A stretch of 64,000 nt of DNA. Source: Carettochelys insculpta (lineage: Eukaryota; Chordata; Testudines; Carettochelyidae). The notes beneath the pieces are model-generated. The model had not been told where the DNA came from. It worked only from the letters and a program-made list of their open reading frames with translations, and did no database searches. How positions within the stretch are numbered: position 1 is the first letter of the stretch; every line of letters begins with the position of its first letter. Shown here piece after piece: positions 33,601 through 45,427 of the stretch. The DNA lies in NCBI RefSeq assembly GCF_033958435.1, contig NC_134137.1, positions 60,776,001-60,840,000 of the forward strand. The letters run 5' to 3'. The position numbers and the translations under genes are program-made.

Positions 33601-34374
33601 ATCCTCACAGCAAAATCTGATTATATAAATTACTCAAAGCTGAATGACTTTTGAAAAAAATTCCAGAAGCACAACATAGCTCATTCAAGGCCATTATCCA
33701 GCATGGCCAATTAGTGGCAAAGTGCAGTCTGCCCTTGACATAGCTGCCTAGGTGCATCTCTGCAGCTGAGGTAATGCAGTGGGCATTATGGCTTCCTGAA
33801 AGAGGGGCAGTCCATGGTAGAGGTGGCCTGAAACTTTGCTGTGGAGACTATCTCCCTTCATCTCCTAAAGAATACCAGGGCTACTCGCCAGTCACTGGGA
33901 CAAAAAAGGCAATTTAGTCCCTGGTCCCAGCACAGCCCAAATATTTCAATAACCAACTTCAGCTCCAGTATAAGCTGCAAATAAAGAAAGGTAAATTCCA
34001 TTAACTGAAACCATCTGTCTCACAATCATCATCCCAGACCTCTACATCTAAATCCTGCTTCTGATGGAGAGATTGAAGCACCATGGGACCACTCCACTTG
34101 ATTGACACAGCCAACCATTGTTCCATATCCATTTGGCCAGACTGGCAGTATTCTGGAGTGCTTGGGAAGGCACAACATCAGACTGTGTTAGGTCCTAAAG
34201 ATGGTCTGAGCTGGATGCGCCTTTCAGTTTATCTCCCTACCCATTCCACAACACCCTTTCTCATTCCTCTTCAGGGATGCCTCTCAAGAGTTTATTATAA
34301 CAGAAGATATATCGCTTGTTCCAGTTATGAGCCCTACAACCACTACCTCAACATATATAAAGAAAAGGATTTTT

Positions 34375-34440
34375 GCCGACGAAAGCTTATGCTCCAAATT
34401 ATCTGTTAGTCTATAAGGTGCCATGGGACTTCTTGTTGGT
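34375..34440 (+). mobile_element. Penelope-like 3' fragment inside DIRS D4
   Basis: CGACGAAAGCTTATGCTCC, then TCTGTTAGTCTATAAGGTGC and CATGGGACTTCTTGTTGG. It is collinear with one arm of the palindromes at 6,375 and 54,905 but lacks the hairpin and the other arm. It is inserted just before the RT region of D4. Confidence 0.6.
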
Positions 34441-34464
34441 TTCACTTTTGTTATTTCTTAATAT

Positions 34465-35575
34465 CCAAAATGAAGGGAGATTTGAGACCTATGCTAGACT
34501 TCAGACATCTCAACAAGCTTGTCACGTGGAAAAATTCAAGATAGTCACCTTATTGGCAGGCATTCCAGCATTGGAAAATGGAGACTGGTTTTAAGCCATC
34601 AGTCTCCAGGACATCTGTTTTCATATCTTGATCCCACCAGCTCTCAGACAATTTCTCACGTTAACCCTGGGATACAACCACTGCTAATACAGGCTGCTCT
34701 CCTTTGGTCTATCTTTGGCTACAAGGCTATCTTCCAAGGTTTTGTCAGTGGTGGCCAGTGACCACTCCTTTACACTCTCAAAGTGATATACCCATACCTG
34801 GATGATTGTCTCCTCTAAGCCAGATCTCTTTGGAAAGCACACTGACACAGCTCTATAAACAAATACACTGGGGTTTATGGATCAAAACCCAAGAGATCAG
34901 CCCTCGCTCCAGTACAATGCCTGGAATTGATAGGGGCTGACCTTGACATGTTATAGTCTCAAAGCCCTCTTAGCGCAGTACAAGTTCCTATGCTTAGTCT
35001 TCCCAATAGACACCATTCAAAATAGCCAACAAATCTTGTTCAGACTTTGCTTCCAACTCTTGGGACGTTTAGCAGTGGGCACCGTGTCAGGTTTAACATG
35101 CAATGCCTCCAACTATGGTTTGACTTGGTTTACATACTGAACAAGGACACAAGGGACAAGCCCCAGTCACTACCCATCAGGATCCAAAACCCTTAAACTG
35201 GTGGAAGGACCTAGCCAATGTTTACAAAGGGATTCTCTTTCTGTAGATATCACCGTCCTTGTGTCTTGCCATCTTGCCCTCACTTGCAGCTTGGAGCATG
35301 CACACTTAAATTGCTTAATGACAAGGCAAATAGTTGTCTGGGGAGCTATCCCTACACATCAGCGTCCTCAAGCCGAGTGGTCAAGAATGCCTGTACTCAT
35401 TTTCTCTTGCTGATTTCTCTCAGAAATCCTAATAGACAATGTTGCCTGTATGTGCTACATCAGTTGGCAGAGGGGAGCCAGATCACCCTTCCTTTGCATG
35501 GAAGCAATGAGGTTATAGAATTGGAAATCTCTCTCAATGTTACTCTGCAGCATATTTTTCAGGTACACAAAACTT
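34465..35575 (+). pseudogene. DIRS D4 reverse transcriptase and RNase H remnants
   Basis: The frame starting at 34,373 carries the RT N-terminal block LRPMLDFRHLNKLV, then decays. YLDDC-like sequence (ATACCTGGATGATTGTCTCC) at 34,795 marks the catalytic box. The RNase H part is hinted near 35,430-35,480 (NRQCCLYVLHQLAEGSQ) only. There are many stops. Confidence 0.5.
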
Positions 35576-36599
35576 AGTAGTGAGCACTCTCAGATTCCAA
35601 CATGACCATGAATGGGAGAGTCACCATTATAGGTGTTTCATTACGTCTTCAGATAATGGGGAAACTGCTTACAGGTCTGTTCACCATTCATCTGAACAAG
35701 AAGCATCCATGCTTCTACTCCAGACTGCAGATGGGACAACACTCCTCAGGTTGTGCTCTCCTCCCCCTTCTCCAGCACAGGGATCTTTACTAAACATTCC
35801 TTCAGTTTCCCTGTACAGTCAAAGCTCTTGCTGAAAATAAAAAGGGATGGAGCTCTTGCAGTTAGAGCGTTTTTCTGAGACAGACATGATGTGTCTACCA
35901 GTCTTTCTCCTGAATATTTCATGTCTCCTTTCACAGAGCAGAGGACACACCCTATATGCCAATGTGGTGATTCTCCATCGTAAGCCATGTCTTCTGTTTG
36001 GTTTCAACACCTAGAAGGCTTCTGCTCAAGAGGCACAAGATGTTCTGTTACATGGTAGAAAGTCCTCAATATGACACACTTACCTGCAGAAGTGGTACAG
36101 GTTTTATATTTGGTGCATGTCGCAACAAACCTCCCTAGCATCCACAAATCCTTCTCACATCCTAGGCTGTTCTTCAATTGTAATACAGTTCAGACTATTT
36201 CTATCAGGATCCACCTAACATCATTATAGCCTTTCACCAACCTGTACAGGAACACTCAGTGCTATCACACCCAACTACAAAAAGGTTCTTCAAAGTGGTA
36301 GTAAATTTATTTCACTGACTTCAACTTCCTACTGTTATATAGGACCTGAACCTTGTAATGAAGGGACAGATAAGGTTCTCCTTCAAACCCATGAACACCT
36401 GTTTGCTAACGTGCTTAACAATGAACATGACTTTCCTGGTAGCGATTTACCTCAGCCATGAACATTGGAGAGAGAGCAGATAATGTATCTTCCCTATATG
36501 GTATTTTTTTTTCTGAGTAGATTACTCTGACTGCATCCGGAATTCATCCCTAAGGTAACCTCATACTTTCACATGAATCAGTTGATTCACCTTCTTCTC

Positions 36600-37000
36600 T
36601 TTTAGCCCAGTCCTCATCACAAAAGAGGAAGGCTACAGTGTCTGCCCTGAATGTGAGGAGAGCCTGGTACTTGTACCTTGACTGGACTAAGGTCTTCAGA
36701 AACTCCTTAAGCATTTTCTGTCCACAGCAGAATGTTACAAGGGCTCGGCAATATCAGCACAAAGACTTTTCTCGAACTGTCAGACACCAAGTTTGTAATA
36801 TGACCCTCCAGATGTCATTTGTGCACACTCCACAAGGTCATTCCCCTCATCTGTTGCTTTCTTCAAGGATATCATCTCAGAGATCCAAAGAGTGGCAACA
36901 TGAGCATCGGTCCTCACTTTTGAAGGATACTGTGCCATCACTGAGGACTTCTCCAGTGCCATTTTCTGATCCACTGTGTGATCATCTGTAATAGATTCAA
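36600..37000 (+). pseudogene. DIRS D4 tyrosine recombinase C-terminal remnant
   Basis: The frame 36,638-36,991 begins SALNVRRAWYLYLDWTKVFR, aligning with the D-V-R-x-A-L-x-x-Y-L-x-R-T-K block of DIRS recombinases (compare LDRTKPNRKSDKLFVAW in copy D2). Downstream, SPHLLLSSRISSQRSKEW is out of register. The catalytic Arg-His-Tyr set cannot be placed confidently. Confidence 0.55.
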
Positions 37001-38422
37001 CTCTGAAATCCTGGCCCTTCAGAAAGGATGCTCCTTTGGAGTCACAGTGGAACACAGCCATAAGGACACTAATGGAAGAAGTTACCTTGTGTACTAATGG
37101 TGACTCTTTGAGACCAGTGTTTGTGTGGGTGCTCCACAACCCATCTTCCTCCCCTCTGATTTGGAGTTCTCATGTGGACTCTGCAATAGAAAAGGACCTG
37201 AGGAGGGTTAGCTTGCCTGCACTGGATTGTCTTGTGGCCCAGCATGAGAAGAGACAGCCCAAGTGTGGACCGAACAAACACTACTACCAGAGTTCTCTGA
37301 GCAGTTTAGGCACAGGGACGTAAGCACGCCTACAGTTGAGCACCAATGGGGAACCAATATTAATGCCCAAAGTGTGTAATTTCTTTGTTCAGACTGGGAA
37401 GATAAATGGGGATGAAACATTGCCGTGAGTATTCTTGGGTGGCCTTGTTAGTAGCTTAAAGCTTCTTTATAGTTTAACTCTTCAGATGTTATGAGGCAAC
37501 AGCTTGGAGTCGGAAGGCATTTTTCGCTGCATGGATGCTTGTTAGATATTATGATACCCTTGAGTGAAAATGAGAAGTCATATTAACTTTAATATTCATA
37601 TTTTTATTTCTTTGCTGGCACCGTGTTGTGGTGGACCTAAAAGTTTAAATTAGTCTGGAGCATATTGAAGGTGAAGTGCTTCAATCACTTTAAATTGCTC
37701 ACTGTGTGCTACGTTAAAGGTGACTATTGTCACAAAAATTGCAACTCTTAAAGTCTTTGCTTTTTAGTTCTTATGGTGTAATCACCAAATGAACTCCAAA
37801 AGTTGTCAAAGGATAAAATGAGCAGGAACAGCTCTTCAGTTAAGCTGCTGTGGAAACTGGAAGGCTTGGAACAAAGATTTAATTTTCTCATTAGAACTAG
37901 ATTTTGGTAACAGTGGCACTGAAATGTTTCTTTTCCAGGATCATTTTACCACCTAGTATTCTCATCTTCCACTGCATTGATATTCATTCCCTGGTGCATT
38001 TTATCTTTAAGATGAGTGCAGAGGAACACTTTCTGAAATGAGCCTGGATCCTTTCACTGCTCACCATAAACAAACTTTATTTTAAAACACTTTAGGCAAA
38101 TAAGAGTGTAATGCAGTTCTGCTTGCAGGAACTCAATAAAACAACTTTAAAAAACTTAAAAGCAAATGTACATCTTCAGGAGGTATTCCCTATTTGTCTC
38201 AAGTTTGCACTTCAGGTTGCTGTGAAATGAGTTTGTTCATTGCTGCCTGACGTATGGATTCCCAATTATTACATATCAAATATCTGATCTTTGTTATATT
38301 GTCAGTTTCTCTAGGTTATACGGCCCTGTGGTTGAGGTGTACAGTAAACTGCAGTCATGTAGATACTTGAATCTTGAATTCACTCCTCTGTGAAGAAAAT
38401 TTTCATATATTTTTCTTTTCAG

Positions 38423-38606
38423 CTCCATTTACCTCTCAATTCTCCTTTACCTGGAAGTGAATTGACCAAGGAACCTTTTCGCTGGGATCAGAGACTATTT
38501 GCTTTAGTTCTGCGTTTGCCTGGCATCATAACTCCAGAATGTGAGCAGATAGCAGGTGTGCCAGTTGATGACTCAGCAATTACACCTATGTGTGAAGTTA
38601 CAGGAG
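38423..38606 (+). CDS. INTS6: INTS6-type gene, internal exon
   Basis: Acceptor TTTTCTTTTCAG, donor GTGAGT. It starts in phase 0 directly after the previous exon (QDE|LHLPLN) and ends with one base of a Gly codon. It encodes 61 residues with the strongly conserved PGSELTKEPFRWDQRLFALV followed by a variable stretch (IITPECEQIAGV) and DDSAITPMCEVTGG. It completes the later part of the vWA fold. The preceding intron is 12.4 kb and contains LINE copy 3 and DIRS D4. Confidence 0.95.
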
Positions 38607-38867
38607 GTGAGTGCCTTAGCTTCATTTCACAAAGTAAATCTTTGGAAAAGTGACCAAGGATATAGTTCGCTTGTATAAGAGTATATATGAAAATTTCTGA
38701 CTCCTTAGTGTTATCTCTTAACCTTGGGCATAGTGGGGCTACGGCTCTCTTTAGGAGACGTAAGTAGTAACATTACAAATAAATTCATCTGAGCAGACTT
38801 GAAAAGATGTGCATTTGCTTTCTTCAGTAGTTCTCCTTTGACTGTTCCCTGCGGGTACACCACATAG

Positions 38868-39760
38868 GTGTCAGCACATCCCTACACTATGGATTGGAAT
38901 GCTTTACAGAGCATGGAAGATTTACCAGACTCTGAGGTGTCTTCCAAGGGTGACAGGTCTAAACAGGATGAGGCGTTTTTTCAGCTTTCCATTTCTCCTC
39001 CAACTGATGACCTAAAACATTTTCAAGACCTCTTTAAAAGGGTCGCCCAATCCCAGGACATCAGCCTTCAGGAGGTGCAAGATAAACAATATAGGCTGCT
39101 TACGATCCTGCAGCCATCTGCACACTCCAAAATAGCCCTACCTATTAATGAAGCAATCCATGAACCTTCCGAGGTTCTTTAGAAAACCCTGGCTTCTATT
39201 CTGCCAACCAATTGCAGGGTGGATAATGTATTTCGCCCCATTTAAGGGCATGGATTTTTCTCTTCTCTTCCACAACCCAACTCCTTGGTGATGGATTTGG
39301 TAAACCATAAATCTAGAAATCCTCAATTTAAATCTATACCCTCTGACATGGAACACAAGTGCTTAGATTGCTTCAGGCGTAAGGTATACTCTTCAGCCAC
39401 CCTATGGTGCAGAACTATGCCACTCTTCTAGCCAGCTATGACCATACAAATTACAGCAAATTACAAGACCTGCTACAGAACTTGTCAGACATTAAACACC
39501 CTATCCTTCATAATATAGCCTATAATTAAGGAAGGCTTCTCAGTTGCTAAAACTGCCCTTCAGGCAGCCATGGATGTGGCTGACACATGCTGGAACCACC
39601 GCCCCGCGATAGTTATGTGCAGGGCAGCATGGCTCCTCTCCTCAAGTATTCCACATGAAATCCAGTCAAAGGTAGAAGACCTCCCCTTGATAGAAAGTAG
39701 CTGATGAGATGTTAGTCTATGAAAGACTCCAGGGCAACTCTGCAGTCACTGGAAATGTAT
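38868..39760 (+). pseudogene. DIRS D2 gag, broken
   Basis: The first 104 codons are open: FQDLFKRVAQSQDISLQEVQ and LPINEAIHEPSEVL, then a stop at 39,180. After the stop the reading resumes with KTLASILPTNCRVDN, NSLVMDLVNHKSRNPQF, and later KTALQAAMDVADTCW and MCRAAWLLSSSIPHEIQ. These blocks are the typical gag/capsid-like ORF of reptile DIRS elements. There are at least three in-frame stops. Confidence 0.7.
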
Positions 39761-40168
39761 ACTCCTTCTAGCAAGCGGCAAAAGTTACACACCCTTTCAA
39801 GGGGCTAAGGCACAAACCCACCTTATTACAGACAACAGCATAGGCAATACGATAATAAGTCTAAAAACAGATCAAACAGGAGGAGGACACATTAGGGCCA
39901 GTCATCTACAGCCCATCCTACTTCCCAAAAGCATCAAATATGACAGCTTGGTCGAGGGTCTGAGCAACCACCCCAAAAATGTAGTGCATATGGGGCCCAC
40001 TTTTCATCATTGCCTGAGGCACTTCTACCATCAGTGGACCCAACTTACATCTGACAAATGGGTCCTTGATATCAGAGAAGGCTACACAATTCCTTTTACA
40101 AACATCCCCCCTCCCCAGCCCTGTCCTTTTTCAGGGGCCCATCTCATGAGCCCCTTCTATGGACAGAA

Positions 40169-40790
40169 GTGCAGAAGCTTCTTACAGTAGGGGCAATAGA
40201 GCCCATCCCCGCCGAACACTGTTTTTATTCCAACTGTTTCCTGACAGCCAAGAAATCGGGGGGATGGAGACCTATCTTAGACCTCAGGGAGCTGAACAGA
40301 TTCATTCTCAATACAAAGGTAACTTTGCAGGCTATCGTTCCAGCACTAGATGAAGGGGACTGGTTCTCACCTATTGACCTTCAGGACACTTATTTTCACG
40401 TGACCATTCACCTGTCCCACAGGAGGTTCCTCTGTTTTACAGTGAGTCAGGACCACTTTCAATACAGAGTCCTCCCTTTTGGACTTTCTATAGCCCCGTG
40501 AGTTTTCTCCAAAACATTCGCTGTGGTCACAGCATACCTCAGAAGGCAGAACGTTGTTATTTTTCCTTATTTAGACAACTATCTAATCAAGGGTTCTACT
40601 TAACACCAAACTGCCCATATGATAAATATGACCAGGGAATGTTTCTCCTGGTTTGGCCTCCTTGTAAACTTACAAAAGTCCACTTTGAGACTGATACAGA
40701 GCCTAGAGTTCATAGGAGCTCTCCTGGCTTCAGTTTCAGTCAGAGCCTACTTATTTGCTTAACAGATCCCAGGTAATCTGTGACCTTGTC
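40169..40790 (+). pseudogene. DIRS D2 reverse transcriptase
   Basis: A clean 110-codon frame carries LTVGAIEPIPAEHCFYSNCF, SGGWRPILDLRELNRFIL, GDWFSPIDLQDTYFHVTI (catalytic Asp in IDL), RRFLCFTVSQDHFQYRVL and PFGLSIAP, then a stop where Arg is expected. The YxDD box region near 40,575 (ATTTAGACAACTATCTAATC, LDNYLI) has the second Asp changed to Asn, so it would be inactive even without the stops. Confidence 0.85.
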
Positions 40791-41440
40791 CACATGGTCA
40801 AACAGGCCCCCCTTTACTATGGCTCGAACTTGCCTCCAGCTGCTGGGGCATATGGCTGCTACCACTTCCATAGTTCCATTTGCAGGGCTGCATATGTGCT
40901 TGCCTTCAACACTCGATCACCTGCAAGTACATACTGACCCACCACGGATTGTCCAAACCTCAAGTCTTCCTCTGCTAGTGCTACAGTCACTTGACTGGTG
41001 GACATCCCCAATAAACCTCTTTGTGGGCATACCTTTCCATCCTCCAGACCCTGCTGTAACTATAACTCCAGACATGTGTCTGAAGGGGTGGGGGTCCGAC
41101 TGCAACACGTCATCAATCCAGGTCACATGGGGTCATCATGAGAGACTCCTTCATATCAATATCCTGGCGCTCACAGCCGTTAAAAGAGCCTGCACCCGTT
41201 TCCTCCCATTGATACCGGGCAAAACTATTTGTGTCTTCATGGACAAAGCCCACTATGTTTTATATCAACCGCTGGGGGGGTGCCTGGTCACACTGTCTGT
41301 GCCAAGGCGCTGAGATTATGGAATTAGTGCATAAAGAACCAGCTAACTCCAATAGCAACATACATACCCGAGGAACAGAATACCAGGGCAGACAGGCTGA
41401 GCAGGTATTTCTCAGACCAGCATGAATGGGAAATCGATAC
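40780..41440 (+). pseudogene. DIRS D2 RNase H region
   Basis: Reads ARTCLQLLGHMAATTSIVPF, LQSLDWWTSPINLFVGIPF, then ITPDMCLKGWGSDCN (the expected Asp-Ala-Ser changed), LLHINILALTAVKRAC and FMDKAHYVLY where TDN is usual. This is the RNase H fold of DIRS pol with catalytic positions altered. The Gly-Trp-Gly and His-Ile-Asn blocks are retained. Confidence 0.75.
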
Positions 41441-42264
41441 CAACATAGTGCTCTCTATATTCAGCAAATGGGGCTCACCAACAGTAGACCTCTTTGCAAC
41501 TCCACACAATCGCAAGTGCCACAGCTTTTGTTCCAGGGGCAGGAATAGGCAGGAGATCACAGTCGGATGCATTTGCAATTTGCTGGACAGCTCCCCTCCT
41601 CTGCGTCTTTCCCCCAATTCTATTTATTGCCAGAGTGGTCAACAAAATCAGGGCAGACTGATCAACTGTAATACTGATGGCACCAGATCATCCCAGGTAA
41701 CCCTGGTTCCCTTACTTGTACTACCCGTCAAATGACCGACTGATCCATCTCCTGATGGTGCCGAACTTTCTTGCTCAGCACCACGGCACCATATTTCATC
41801 CCAATATCAAAATGCTGAAATGCACGGCATGGCTCATCCCATTGTTCCATGATGAAGAACTTACTTGTTCAAACGGGGTCAGAAATATCCTTATAAATAT
41901 CCATTGCCCTTCCACTAGAAATAGCTATAGTATGAAATGGGCACGCTTCCAAGGATGGTACATGAGCCATAATCTGCATCCTGATTCTGTTTCCATACCT
42001 ACCGTGCTTGATTACCTACCTTAAGGATCTCAGCGATGCAGGCCTGTCAGTTAGCATTTTTTATAGTGCACCTAGCTGCAATTACAGCTTTCCATGACTC
42101 AGGGAACTGTTCCTCTGTTTTTGGTCCCCTGATGGTGAAACATTTCTTGACAGTTACAAAAATTACGTCCGAGTTTGCACCTTCTGGTACCACCATGAGA
42201 CCTGAACTTGTTCCTAGATTCATTAAGATCTCTATTTGAACCCCTTGTCATAACATCTCTTCCA

Positions 42265-42870
42265 TGTGTCCATGAAGGTGGCTTTTCTAGTAGCCATTAT
42301 GTCAGCCAGAAGGGTTGATGAGATTGCAGCACTCATGGCTGACCCACCTTTCACTGTTTTCAGCAGAGACAAGAAGGTACTTAAGCCTCACCTGGGATTT
42401 CTCCCCGAGGTCATATGAGTTTCATGTGAATCAACCTATAAACTTACCAGTCACTTCCCTAAGCTTCGCTCATCTCTAAGAGAGGCTGCATTGCACAAGC
42501 TCTTTGTTAGACATGCTCCTGCTTTTTACCTTGATAGAACCAAGCCAAATAGGAAGTCAGACAAACTCTTCGTAGCGTGGTTGGGGCCCTGTGCAGGAAC
42601 ACCTGTTTTGGCACAGTGCCTATCCAAGTGGATTGTAGATTCCATTGGCCCTGCATACCAAGTTAGTCAGGCAGCCGCCACAAACCATTAGGGCCCATTC
42701 AACTGGGTGGTGAACGTAACAACTGCCTTCCTTAGCAATGTCCATGTAGAGGAGATCTGTAGAGCAGCCACTTGGTCCTCACATCATGCGCTTGCAAAGC
42801 ATTACGCACTGTACAAAGGGCTGATACCTACCACTGCCCTGGCAGATGCTGTTTTACATCATTCTAGTTA
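42265..42870 (+). pseudogene. DIRS D2 tyrosine recombinase
   Basis: Blocks in order: KVAFLVAIMSARRVDEIAAL (frame near 42,272), LKPHLGFLPEVI then a stop, LFVRHAPAFYLDRTKPNRKS, DKLFVAWLGPC, CLSKWIVDSIGPAYQ, then after another stop VEEICRAATWSSHHALAKHY. The last block aligns with the catalytic Trp/His-Tyr segment of the family. The active-site Arg (SARR) and final HY pair are visible; the HxxR box has decayed. Confidence 0.8.
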
Positions 42871-42904
42871 GACTCCATTACCCATCTCCAGCATAGGGGT
42901 GCTG

Positions 42905-43290
42905 CTAGGGAGTCGCCTACATGGAGCACCTGCAGAGAACACTCGAAGGAGAAGTAGTAGTTACCCACTTTCGTGCAGTAACAATAGCTCTCCGAGATGT
43001 GTCCCTGCGGGTGCTCCGCAATCCTCCCATCCTCCCCTCTACCTGGAATCTCCAAGAACTTCAGGTAGGAAAAGAACAGAGGAGGGCTGTGCCACATGCT
43101 CTCTCCTTAGCCCGGTGACGTCACTGGCTGCTCCTCCACGCGTACAGCATACAGAGCAGCAGGCGGGGGCACTGCTCTGTAAAATGTTCCAATCTGCAGT
43201 GCAGGGACGCGCTGACACATATATGGAGCATCTGCAAGGACACATCTCGGAGAACTATCATTACTGCACGAAAGTGAGTAACTTCTTCTT
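42905..43290 (+). repeat. Internal complementary region and 3' inverted terminal repeat of DIRS D2
   Basis: 42,920-43,025 is an imperfect inverted repeat centred near 42,965: GGAGCACCTGCAGAGAACAC on one side and ATGTGTCCCTGCGGGTGCTC on the other. It is the head-to-tail junction sequence expected inside DIRS. The 3' terminal repeat follows and ends about 43,290 with CATTACTGCACGAAAGTGAG. Confidence 0.7.
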
Positions 43291-44420
43291 TTGACCAGAG
43301 GGGAAAATGTTTTATATTTTATGCTCTCAGCCACAATGTGGTGTTAAGTTGGCTGCCATAGAACATTCCAGCATTGAATGTCATGGAATGTGTTTTCTTT
43401 AGAGAGTTCTAAATATTTGTTAAATGAAGAATGTTTTTGGAGCAATCTCTGCACTTCCCTTTTCCTCCACCACCCCTCATATTCTTTTGTAATTACTCAT
43501 GGTTATCTCTAATTTAGATTGTGAATTTCTCTGGTATAATCCAGAAGTTGTCTTGTCTGTAGAGTGTCATAGACTCATGAAATATCAAAAATATAATTCA
43601 TGTGGCAGTAATTGAGGTGGCAGATGAGGGGGTGGGAAAGTAAAGATTTTTAAAAGTGAAAACTTCAAACAGATGACATTCCCACGCTTTTCAGAAGGTA
43701 GAATAGATGCTTCAGCCACTCGATTAGACACACTTCTTGGTTAACATTCGTGGGAATTTAAAAGGTGTAGAAATCTGCCACAAGAGGGAGCTTACAGTCC
43801 AAGAATGCAATAGAAACCATAGGTTAACAGAAAAAAATCTGAAAATGTAAAAGGATATAAAGTTAAGACAAAGTATGTTTTAGTTATCAAGATACATGAA
43901 GTATTTCATTAAGGAAATCATTTAATAGACGGTCTTGCTCCTTCATTCAACTAATTAACAGATTCTTTCTTTGTAACTTGTTTATATTTAGCGCCATAAA
44001 TAGATAAACAAAAACCATGAGTCAGTCCTTCTAGCTTCTTGAGGAGTGAGAAGAAAAGCTAAATATGAACAGTTTGTCTAAGGGGGGTGAAGTCTAAAAG
44101 TAATTCATAGGCATAATCTCCAAACAGAAGAGCAAATACAGTCATACAAAGAGATACAACTAAGAGTAATAAGATGAAAATATTTAAGGAAGAGCTCTTT
44201 TTACAAATGCCTTAGGCTGTACAGTGTTAGGAAGGGAATTTATGGACACCCCACTGGGAAAACACGCTTAAAAATAGTGCACGAGGCAATGTTGCATCGG
44301 TGTGGCCTGTATGATTGTAGAAGGTTTTTTTTTTTTTCCCGGTGCTGTCAAGTATGATTTTGTTAAGGCTAAATGCACTACACCTTTTAAAAGGATTCAG
44401 CTCAGTACTTAATGGTATTA
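43291..44420. other. Intron sequence between two DIRS copies
   Basis: AT-rich with no coding or repeat signature that I can name; T run near 44,327-44,337. Confidence 0.5.
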
Positions 44421-45427
44421 GGGCAATGTTTCAGGTTCTTCTTCAAGTGCTTGTTCACGTCGATTCCTATCAGGTGTGTACACATTACATGCACAAGCAT
44501 TGGAGGTTTTTCCCTGAACACATCCCTTTGGGGTTGGCCATGAAGCCCTCCAGAGGGTTGCAGATACGGTAGCCCTTATATATCACTGTCGATTCTGCCC
44601 TTCCCTCAGTTCCTTCTTGCAGTCCTTGGCAGTGTTGGAACAACTTTCTACTCTTGCTTCTGCAAGCAGTAAGCCCTAATCTTTATGTCACAGTTGATCT
44701 CTCTCATTGTTTTCTTAAGTACCTGATGACAGCAGTTAGGAGTGGGCAGCACATCGCAGCACCAGGGTATGCCAAAAATCCTAGGCTTCAAGTCTTGCTC
44801 ACTCCGCATGAGGTCTGTACCCAGCAGTGATTCCTGCAGAGCTTGTCTGTGCTGCTTTGGTGGAGCTCAGCAGTTGGAGGAGTGTAAAACTGGAAGAGAT
44901 TTTAAACCTTTCACCTGAAACGACTATGAATTTGGATTTAAGCAGTTGTTAATAGAAGCCTCACTTAAGCCCTCAGCACCAGCTACCAGCTCAGTCTGCA
45001 GCATCCCAGCTTCAGTATGGGACATGGCACCAAGAAAGGACTGTACCCCAAGAGTCTCTTGGCACCTCAGCTCTTGGCTCAGAGGCTGTTTGCCTCCCTC
45101 ACCACTGTTGGAACCTGGTGAGATTCGAGCATCACTGGAATTGGTCCACTGACAGGACCTGTCTCATAGATCCAAGGCTTCAGTGACCCAATACCCAGGG
45201 CCAGTCTCCCTGGTGCCTCAGCACAGGCACAGTCAACATCAGGTACTTGGCACCACCACACTCCACACCATGATATTGGCACCTGTGCCTCCCCTAGGGA
45301 AAGCAGGCCCCGAGAATCAGTACCACAGTTGTCAGCACTGGTCCATATGGAGACTAAGTAGGCACTGATCTTCGTCTCACTTCTCACCACAGACTTCAGG
45401 TACTCGGCACCTCCAGAGTCATTCCCA

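Larger units (their letters stand above)
31790..37440 (+). mobile_element. DIRS retrotransposon relic (copy D4)
   Basis: Gag starts near 32,105 with LNSPEFKKCLTCNQAI and YLGESH, the Cys-x2-Cys motif of DIRS gag. Mid-gag INEAILELTKTV lies near 33,330. RT is recognisable near 34,470 (MKGDLRPMLDFRHLNKLVTW). The recombinase C-terminal part has LNVRRAWYLYLDWTKVFRNS near 36,640. The 3' terminal region (37,110-37,370) has GTGTGGGTGCTCCACAACCC and GAGCACCAATGGGG, an inverted partner. All frames are broken. Both outer edges are approximate. It is in host-sense orientation. Confidence 0.75.
38825..43290 (+). mobile_element. DIRS retrotransposon (copy D2), most readable pol, 5' region deleted
   Basis: The 5' terminus (CAGTAGTTCTCCTTTGACTG then TTCCCTGCGGGTACACC) matches, inverted, the 3' end at 43,215-43,275 (reverse complement AGTAATGATAGTTCTCCGAG then ATGTGTCCTTGCAGATGC). 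Shortly after the 5' terminus the sequence jumps into the middle of gag. Gag, RT, RNase H and recombinase follow in order, each broken by stops. The internal complementary region is at 42,920-43,025. It is a different subfamily from D1 by its terminal sequence. Sense to the host gene. Confidence 0.82.
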